Source of the DNA: Streptomyces gardneri
Lineage (GTDB): Bacteria > Actinomycetota > Actinomycetes > Streptomycetales > Streptomycetaceae
Assembly: GCF_006539185.1 (NCBI RefSeq)
Contig: NZ_BJMN01000070.1
Span: 1-34,311, forward strand
Direction of reading: 5' to 3'
DNA length: 34,311 bases
Part shown: in pieces, positions 29,435-34,311 of the stretch
Position numbering within the stretch: position 1 is the stretch's first letter
Layout of the letters: each line of letters starts with the position of its first letter
Notes under the pieces: generated by a model
What the model was told of the DNA's origin: nothing
Database searches by the model: none
The model's input: only the letters and a program-made list of their open reading frames with translations
Position numbers and translations under genes: made by a program

Positions 29435-30844
29435 GTGATCACTCGTACCCGACTGAGCGCGCTGGCCACCACGGCCGCCCTCGTCGCATCCGGCGGCCTG
29501 CTGACCGCCACCCCGGCCTCCGCGGCCGTCACCTGCGCGTCCCCGCTGTGGAAGGCGGACTACTACGCCAACACCACCCTCACGGGCACGCCCAAGCTGA
29601 CCACCTGCGACAGCGTCATCGCCGAGAACTACGGCCTCGGCGACCCGGCCGTCACCACGCTGCCCAAGGACAACTTCGGCGTCCGCTGGACCCTCAGCCG
29701 CGACTTCGGCTCCGGCGGCCCCTTCACGTTCACCGCGGAAGCCCAGGACGGCATCCGCGTCAGCCTCGACGGCGTCCGCAAGATCGACCTCTGGAAGAAC
29801 AACTCCACCACCCAGAAGAAGACGGTCGACCTCACGATCCCGTCCGGCCGCCACACGATCGTCGTGCACTACGCGACCTGGACGGGCGCGGCGAACGTCA
29901 AGGTCGCCTACACGCCCCGCACTTCGGCGACGGTCGACAAGGTGCGGCCGCTCGCACCGGCCGGGTTCACCGTCGCGTACGACAAGACCCTCAACAAGGT
30001 CACCGCACGCTGGACGGCCAACAAGGAGATGGACCTCGCCGGTTACCGCGTCTACCGGCGCCTCACCGGCACCACCGCCTGGTCCCGCGTCGGCGGCACG
30101 ACGACCCCGCTCACCACGACCACCTTCACCAACAGCCCCCCGCCGACGGGTCAGGCGTACGCGTACGAGATCCGCGCCGTGGACAAGGCGGGCAACGAGT
30201 CCATCGGCACCGTCGACCTGCCGATCACGTCCGTGGACCGTACGGCTCCGGGCGCGCCGACCGGCCTGAAGGCCGAGGTGTACAGCGGCCCGCGCATCGC
30301 GCTTGCCTGGACCGCGCCCTCCGCCACGGACGTGGCGTCGTACCGCGTCTACGCCGACGGCGTCCTCGTCGACACGGTCACCGACACCCAGTACAAGGAC
30401 CACTGGGTCGATTTGGCCACGACGTACCGGTTCACCGTCAGGGCCGTGGACCGCGCGGGCAACGTCTCCGCCGCCGCGGCGGTCTCGCTCACGACCGAAG
30501 GCGACCGCGTCGCCCCGGCGCCGATCACCGGCATGAAGGCGACCCCGCGCGAGGACGGCGTTTTCCTGGAATGGACGCCGAACCGGGAGCCCGACGTCAA
30601 GCACGTCCAGGTCTACAAGGCCGTCCAGGAAGTGGACGGCGACGGCAACCCGTTCTGGAGCGCCCACCTCGTCGAGTACCTGGGGCCCGACGATTCCTCC
30701 TTCCTACACGGGAGCGATGTGGACGGCGAGACGGTGATCTACGCCGTGATCGCGGTCGACAAGTGGAACAACATGCTCGCCGTCAGCGACCCGGCCGTGA
30801 ACTGGGTCGAGGTCACCGAACTCGGCACGCCCGAGGCCCCGTAG
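29435..30844 (+). CDS. Secreted PA14 and fibronectin type III repeat protein
   Basis: This 469-residue protein has a Sec signal peptide (TRLSALATTAALVASGGLLT, cleavage near ASA-AV). A PA14-type domain covers ~36-165 (WKADYYANTTLTG, DNFGVRWTLSRDF, FTFTAEAQDGIRVSLDG). Three fibronectin type III units follow (VTARWTANKEMDLAGYRVYR; IALAWTAPSATDVASYRVYA; VFLEWTPNREPDVKHVQVYK). PA14 domains usually bind carbohydrate and FN3 units act as spacers, so this may be a cell-wall or polysaccharide-binding secreted protein. No catalytic domain is present. GTG 29435 is chosen because it opens the signal peptide; GGAAAGG lies ~15 nt upstream. It ends 2 bp from the convergent cobK stop. Confidence 0.87.
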   Translation: MITRTRLSALATTAALVASGGLLTATPASAAVTCASPLWKADYYANTTLTGTPKLTTCDSVIAENYGLGDPAVTTLPKDNFGVRWTLSRDFGSGGPFTFTAEAQDGIRVSLDGVRKIDLWKNNSTTQKKTVDLTIPSGRHTIVVHYATWTGAANVKVAYTPRTSATVDKVRPLAPAGFTVAYDKTLNKVTARWTANKEMDLAGYRVYRRLTGTTAWSRVGGTTTPLTTTTFTNSPPPTGQAYAYEIRAVDKAGNESIGTVDLPITSVDRTAPGAPTGLKAEVYSGPRIALAWTAPSATDVASYRVYADGVLVDTVTDTQYKDHWVDLATTYRFTVRAVDRAGNVSAAAAVSLTTEGDRVAPAPITGMKATPREDGVFLEWTPNREPDVKHVQVYKAVQEVDGDGNPFWSAHLVEYLGPDDSSFLHGSDVDGETVIYAVIAVDKWNNMLAVSDPAVNWVEVTELGTPEAP

Positions 30845-30846
30845 CC

Positions 30847-31578
30847 CTAGGCGGGCAGCGCCATCGCCCAGGCGGCGGCCTCCTCCGGGGTCGCCGCCGT
30901 GGGTACGCCCTCCGGAACCGGGGGGCGGTGGACCACCACGACCGGGATGCCCGCCTCGCGGGCCGCGGTCAGTTTCGGGGCCGTCGCCGCGCCGCCGCTG
31001 TCCTTCGTCACCAGGACGTCGATCCGGCGGCGGGCGAGGAGGTCGCGCTCGCCGTCCAGGGTGAAGGGGCCCCGGTCGAGGAGGATCTCGGTGCGGGCCG
31101 GCATCGGGGCGTCCGGGGCGTCGACCGAGCGGACCAGGAACCACTCCGGGCGGCCCGCGAAGGCCGCAAGGCCCATGCGGCCCGTCGTCAGGAAGACCCG
31201 GTCGCCGAGGCCGTCCAGGGCGCCGGCCGCCGCGTCGAGGGACGGCACGGACACCCAGCGGTCCCCGTCCACCGGGACCCAGCCGGGACGCCGCAGCGCC
31301 AGCAGGGGAACATGGGCGGTGGCGGCCGCCCGGGCCGCGTTGAAGCTGATCCGCTCGGCGAAGGGATGGGTGGCGTCGATGACCGCGTCCACGGCGTGCT
31401 CGCGCACCCACGCCACCAGTCCGTCGACCCCGCCGAAACCGCCGATCCGCACCTCGCCGGCCGGCAGCCGGGGGCTCGCCACCCGCCCCGCGAGGGAGCT
31501 GGTCACGCGGACCGTCCCATGGAGCAGCCCCGCGAGCGCGCGGGCCTCGGTGGTCCCGCCGAGAATGAGTATGTGCAC
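30847..31578 (-). CDS. cobK: Precorrin-6A reductase (CobK/CbiJ)
   Basis: This 243-residue protein begins HILILGGTTEARALAGLL, the conserved CobK N-terminus. VIDATHPFAERISFNAARAA, VFLTTGRMGLAAF and VTKDSGGAATAPKLTAAREA (the NADPH and substrate region) are all present. It reduces precorrin-6A to precorrin-6B with NADPH. Start GTG 31578 is preceded by GAGG. It is divergent from cbiD with only 12 bp between the two start codons. Confidence 0.96.
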   Translation of the reverse strand: MHILILGGTTEARALAGLLHGTVRVTSSLAGRVASPRLPAGEVRIGGFGGVDGLVAWVREHAVDAVIDATHPFAERISFNAARAAATAHVPLLALRRPGWVPVDGDRWVSVPSLDAAAGALDGLGDRVFLTTGRMGLAAFAGRPEWFLVRSVDAPDAPMPARTEILLDRGPFTLDGERDLLARRRIDVLVTKDSGGAATAPKLTAAREAGIPVVVVHRPPVPEGVPTAATPEEAAAWAMALPA

Positions 31579-31590
31579 AGGAGCCTCTTC
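31579..31590. promoter_or_regulatory. Shared 12-bp region with opposing Shine-Dalgarno sites of cobK and cbiD
   Basis: The 12 bp AGGAGCCTCTTC hold AGGAG for the rightward cbiD (7 nt before GTG 31591) and, on the other strand, GAGG for the leftward cobK (6 nt before GTG 31578). There is no room for promoters here, so each promoter must lie inside the opposing gene and the 5' ends of the mRNAs must overlap. Confidence 0.75.
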
Positions 31591-32760
31591 GTGACGTCGG
31601 GCGGCGGGCGCGAGGCCCAACTCAAGCACACCGGTCTGCGCCCCGGGTGGACGACCGGTGCCTGTGCGACGGCGGCGACGACCGCCGCGTACACCGCGCT
31701 CCTCACCGGTGACTTCCCGGACCCGGTGACGATCACGCTGCCGAAGGGCCAGACCCCGGCGTTCGCGCTGACGGCCGAGTCGCTGGAGGGCGCCACCGCC
31801 ATGGCCGCCGTGGTCAAGGACGCCGGCGACGACCCCGACGTCACCCACGGCGCCGTGATCCGCTCGACGGTACGGCTCCTGCCGCCCGGCTCCGGCGTCG
31901 TCTTCCGGGCGGGCGAGGGCGTCGGCACGGTCACCCTCCCCGGCCTCCCCCTCGACGTGGGCGAGCCGGCGATCAACCCCGTGCCCCGGAAGCTCATGCG
32001 GGAGCACGTCGCGGCGGTCGCCGCCGCGCACGGCGCCCCCGGCGACGTAGAGATCACCGTCTCCGTCGACAACGGCGCCGAGATCGCCCGCTCCACCTGG
32101 AACCCCCGGATCGGCATCCTCGGCGGCCTGTCGATCCTCGGCACGACCGGCGTTGTCGTCCCGTACTCCTGCTCGGCCTGGATCGACTCCATCCGCCGCG
32201 GCGTGGACGTGGCCCGCGCGGGCGGCCTCACGCACGTCGCCGGGTGTACGGGCTCCACCTCCGAGCGGACGGTCGGGGAGATCTACGACCTGCCGGAGAT
32301 CGCCCTCCTCGACATGGGCGACTTCGCCGGCGCGGTCCTCAAGTACATCCGCCGCCACCCCGTGGACCGGCTCACGATCTGCGGCGGCTTCGCCAAGCTC
32401 TCCAAGCTGGCCGCGGGCCATCTGGACCTGCACTCGGCCCGCTCACAGGTCGACAAGGGCTTCCTCGCGGACCTGGCCCGCACGGGAGGCGCGTCCGAGG
32501 CCCTCGCGGAGGAGATCGCCGGCGCGAACACGGGCCTCGCCGCCCTCCGCCTCTGCGAGGCCGCCGACGTCCCCCTGGGCGACCTGGTCGCCGCCCGTGC
32601 CCGCGACGAGGCCCTCGCGGTGCTGCGGGGCGCGCCGGTCGCGGTGGACGTGATCTGCATCGACCGCGCGGGGACGGTCGTGGGGCGGTCGGAGGCCGCG
32701 GGCCCGGGGACGCCAGGGTCGGGGACGGCCGGGCCGGGGACGGCCGGGCCGGGGGCGTGA
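31591..32760 (+). CDS. cbiD: Cobalt-precorrin-5B C1-methyltransferase (CbiD)
   Basis: This 389-residue protein has the family motif GWTTGACATAATTAAYTALL near residue 15, EPAINPVPRKLM, GGLSILGTTGVVVPYSCSAW and GFAKLSKLAAGHLDLHSARS. CbiD methylates C-1 of cobalt-precorrin-5B in the anaerobic route; here it sits beside the aerobic-type CobG and CobN. The C-terminal ~19 residues are a Gly/Pro/Thr repeat (PGTPGSGTAGPGTAGPGA), probably a low-complexity expansion outside the fold. GTG 31591 has AGGAG at 7 nt. Confidence 0.95.
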   Translation: MTSGGGREAQLKHTGLRPGWTTGACATAATTAAYTALLTGDFPDPVTITLPKGQTPAFALTAESLEGATAMAAVVKDAGDDPDVTHGAVIRSTVRLLPPGSGVVFRAGEGVGTVTLPGLPLDVGEPAINPVPRKLMREHVAAVAAAHGAPGDVEITVSVDNGAEIARSTWNPRIGILGGLSILGTTGVVVPYSCSAWIDSIRRGVDVARAGGLTHVAGCTGSTSERTVGEIYDLPEIALLDMGDFAGAVLKYIRRHPVDRLTICGGFAKLSKLAAGHLDLHSARSQVDKGFLADLARTGGASEALAEEIAGANTGLAALRLCEAADVPLGDLVAARARDEALAVLRGAPVAVDVICIDRAGTVVGRSEAAGPGTPGSGTAGPGTAGPGA

Positions 32761-32824
32761 TCGGGCGCCGTCGGCGCGCGTAATCCGGGCGACAGTCACC
32801 CCGGTCGGCCCGCAGAATGCCCGG

Positions 32825-33379
32825 ATGCCCGACTTCCTCCACAAGCCCACCCTCACCGGCGACCTCGTCGTCCTCCGCCCCGTCACGGCGGACGACGTAC
32901 CCGCGCTGCTGCCGCTCTTCGACGACCCGGAGATCGCCCGGCTGACCGGGAGCCACACGCGCTTCGACGAACCGGCGCTGCGCCGGTGGTACGGCTCCCG
33001 GGGTGCCCAGGACGACCGGCTCGACCTCGCCGTCGTCGAGCGGGCGACGGGCCGGGTCGTCGGCGAGGTCGTCCTCAACGAGTGGGACGAGCAGAACGAG
33101 AGCTGCTCCTTCCGCACCGTCTTCGTCCCGGACGCGGTCGGCCGGGGCCTCGGCACGGAGGCGACCCGCCTGATCGTCGGCCACGGCTTCGAGGCGCTCG
33201 GCCTCTACCGCATCCACCTGGAGGTGTACGCCTTCAACCCCCGCGCCCGCCGCGCCTACGAGAAGGCCGGCTTCACGGCGGAGGGCGTCCTGCGGGGCGC
33301 GCTCCTGTGGGAGGGCGAGCGGGTGGACGCGACGGTGATGTCGGTCCTGGCGCCGGAGTGGAGCGCCGGCCGGGCGTGA
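32825..33379 (+). CDS. GNAT family N-acetyltransferase, RimJ/RimL type
   Basis: This 184-residue protein has a full GNAT fold: LVVLRPVTADDVPALLPLFD, VGEVVLNEWDEQNESCSFR, the acetyl-CoA site VGRGLGTEATRLIVGHGFEA and VYAFNPRARRAYEKAGFTAE. The latter is typical of RimJ/RimL-like enzymes acting on protein N-termini or small amines. The acceptor is unknown. Downstream of cbiD by 64 bp; no strong Shine-Dalgarno is visible before ATG 32825. Confidence 0.92.
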   Translation: MPDFLHKPTLTGDLVVLRPVTADDVPALLPLFDDPEIARLTGSHTRFDEPALRRWYGSRGAQDDRLDLAVVERATGRVVGEVVLNEWDEQNESCSFRTVFVPDAVGRGLGTEATRLIVGHGFEALGLYRIHLEVYAFNPRARRAYEKAGFTAEGVLRGALLWEGERVDATVMSVLAPEWSAGRA

Positions 33380-33413
33380 GCCCGGATGCGGCGCCCCACG
33401 TCGCGAGCAACGG

Positions 33414-34094
33414 CTACGCGACCGGGTAGCCGATCTCCGCGACGTCCTCGGCCAGGTCGGCGAGCCCCACGTCCGGGTTGAGGGCCGCCACGACCTCCGC
33501 CGTCAGCGGGCGCAGTGCCAGGACGTGGCGTACGGCCTCCAGGTCGACCTTCGTCTCGTAGTAGTCCGAGGCCCACTCCGCGTACGCCTCCGCCGAGCGG
33601 TCCACGAGCAGGTGGAGCAGACGGCCGGAGCCGTCCGGGTCCTCGCGGTCGTCGCCCGCGTCGGGGAACTCGACCCGGCCGGTGTGCCAGGCGCTGTCCG
33701 AGGTCTCGCGCCACAGGCAGGCGGTGGTCACGTGCACCCCGTCCTCGTCCGTGAAGGCGGGCTCCGTCAGGTACTCCCGGAAGGCCTCCGGCACCCCGTC
33801 GAGCACGCCCGGCCAGGTCTGCCCGTCCGCGAGCTCCCCGAACGGGCTCAGCATCGACTCGTGCGCGAACACGCGGGCGAACGCCCCCGCCGACGAGAGG
33901 ACGATCGTGTACTCGTCGCCCTGGCCGTCCTTCATCGACGCCAGCTGCTCGCTCTCCGACCAGTGCGCGTCGAAGGAGTAGTACCGGCTCTCCCACTCCG
34001 GGCAGAGCACGGCCTCCAGCATCGCGAGCCCTCGGGAGTGGTCGCGCAGTTCCTCGATGCCCGGCAGCGCCCGGGCGACGTCGTAGACGGTCAC
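33414..34094 (-). CDS. Acidic protein of unknown function
   Basis: GTG 34094 gives a 226-residue strongly acidic, soluble protein (YDVARALPGIEELRDHSRGL, YYSFDAHWSESEQLASMKDG, GDEYTIVLSSAGAFARVFAH, HLLVDRSAEAYAEWASDYYE). No membrane segment, signal peptide or known catalytic motif is seen. The pattern of an aromatic strand followed by YTIVLSSAGAFARVFAHE recalls small SMI1/KNR4-like or immunity-type folds, but this is only an impression. It is divergent from the 24-residue ribosomal protein gene with 96 bp between starts. Confidence 0.75.
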   Translation of the reverse strand: MTVYDVARALPGIEELRDHSRGLAMLEAVLCPEWESRYYSFDAHWSESEQLASMKDGQGDEYTIVLSSAGAFARVFAHESMLSPFGELADGQTWPGVLDGVPEAFREYLTEPAFTDEDGVHVTTACLWRETSDSAWHTGRVEFPDAGDDREDPDGSGRLLHLLVDRSAEAYAEWASDYYETKVDLEAVRHVLALRPLTAEVVAALNPDVGLADLAEDVAEIGYPVA

Positions 34095-34144
34095 GGGTCC
34101 ATTCAAGACCGTGGCACCGACATGCGGGCCCCCGGCCCCGAACC

Positions 34145-34150
34145 TAGGCT
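34145..34150 (+). promoter_or_regulatory. -10-like element for the bL37 gene
   Basis: TAGGCT fits the TAnnnT pattern and lies 40 bp before the ATG, leaving space for a leader carrying GGGAGG. The -35 is unclear. Confidence 0.4.
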
Positions 34151-34190
34151 CGACAGCGCAGGAACCCCCACCGGAAAGGGAGGCATCCCC

Positions 34191-34265
34191 ATGGCGAAGC
34201 GCGGCAACAAGAAGCGGGCCCGCAAGAAGAAGAAGGCGAACCACGGCAAGCGGCCGAACGCCTGA
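34191..34265 (+). CDS. Very small basic protein, 50S ribosomal protein bL37
   Basis: A 24-residue protein begins MAKRGNKKRARKKKK and ends ANHGKRPNA. Composition and the ANHGKRPNA end match bL37, the tiny actinobacterial large-subunit protein first seen in mycobacterial ribosome structures. GGGAGG 6 nt before the ATG and a strong terminator after the stop show that it is a real single-gene unit. It would bind 23S rRNA. It is below the usual length cut-off of gene callers, so it is easily missed. Confidence 0.78.
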   Translation: MAKRGNKKRARKKKKANHGKRPNA

Positions 34266-34279
34266 GCGGAACACGCGGC

Positions 34280-34311
34280 GGGGCCCCGGGGATCGGACTC
34301 CCCGGGGCCCC
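34280..34311 (+). terminator. Strong hairpin terminator at the right edge
   Basis: GGGGCCCCGGGG (34280-34291) and CCCCGGGGCCCC (34300-34311) are perfect arms around an 8-nt loop, 14 nt after the bL37 stop. Confidence 0.85.

Noticed and set aside
27734..30667. Apparent 977-residue serine hydrolase with a long N-terminal extension
   Set aside because: The first ~460 residues are antisense to the PA14/FN3 gene; the signal peptide begins at GTG 29284.
1..34311. CRISPR arrays, tRNA/rRNA genes and insertion sequences
   Set aside because: No regularly spaced repeats, no cloverleaf with CCA-type ends and no transposase motif were seen; the only repeats are short tandem or inverted ones already listed.

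Overview
The window is high-GC DNA (roughly 70% or more by eye) with codon use, compact divergent and overlapping genes, GTG starts and gene content typical of a Streptomyces or close relative. It looks chromosomal: a nonribosomal peptide synthetase (NRPS) edge, a large block of cobalamin (B12) genes with two cobalamin riboswitches, many membrane and secreted proteins with short dedicated regulators, and a tiny ribosomal protein gene at the right end.

Layout. 1-1252: start of an NRPS running off the left edge, beginning with half a condensation domain and then an adenylation domain. 1776-4100: small antitoxin-like protein, MBLAC1-like metallo-beta-lactamase-fold protein, a divergent GlxA/AraC-type regulator and a TetR C-terminal remnant. 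4160-7327: a three-gene transport operon (APC permease, small membrane protein, ThrE-type exporter). 7318-9706: a membrane protein and a hydroxyacid dehydrogenase. 9839-11796: cobalt transporter cbtAB under a B12 riboswitch, next to a histidine-phosphatase homologue lacking both catalytic histidines. 11789-13110: GntR/DUF1648 pair with a palindromic operator over its promoter. 13232-16928: subtilase lipoprotein, nucleoside hydrolase, a Thr/Pro-rich anchored protein, and a MarR/DoxX divergent pair around a perfect palindrome. 16929-20342: an accessory-looking stretch with a locally AT-rich segment, a RepL-like winged-helix gene, a NUDIX hydrolase, a broken XRE/TPR regulator, two small conserved-looking ORFs and a broken acetyltransferase. 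20408-32760: cobalamin ring synthesis (cobN under a second riboswitch, then cobG-cobH-cobIJ, and further on cobK and cbiD), interrupted by a serine hydrolase and a PA14/FN3 secreted protein. 32825-34311: GNAT acetyltransferase, an unrecognised acidic protein and a 24-residue basic protein matching bL37.

How the genes work together. CobIJ, CobG, CobH, CobK, CbiD and CobN cover C20 and C17 methylation, ring contraction, C1 methylation with decarboxylation, reduction, methyl migration and cobalt insertion. CbtA/CbtB supply cobalt, and both cobN and cbtBA sit behind B12-sensing leaders, so import and insertion should fall when B12 is plentiful. No complete new system is obvious. The best leads are the decaying 17.4-20.3 kb segment, the permease/small protein/exporter operon, the double-histidine-less phosphatase homologue, and the cobK/cbiD start arrangement, with 12 bp between divergent start codons.
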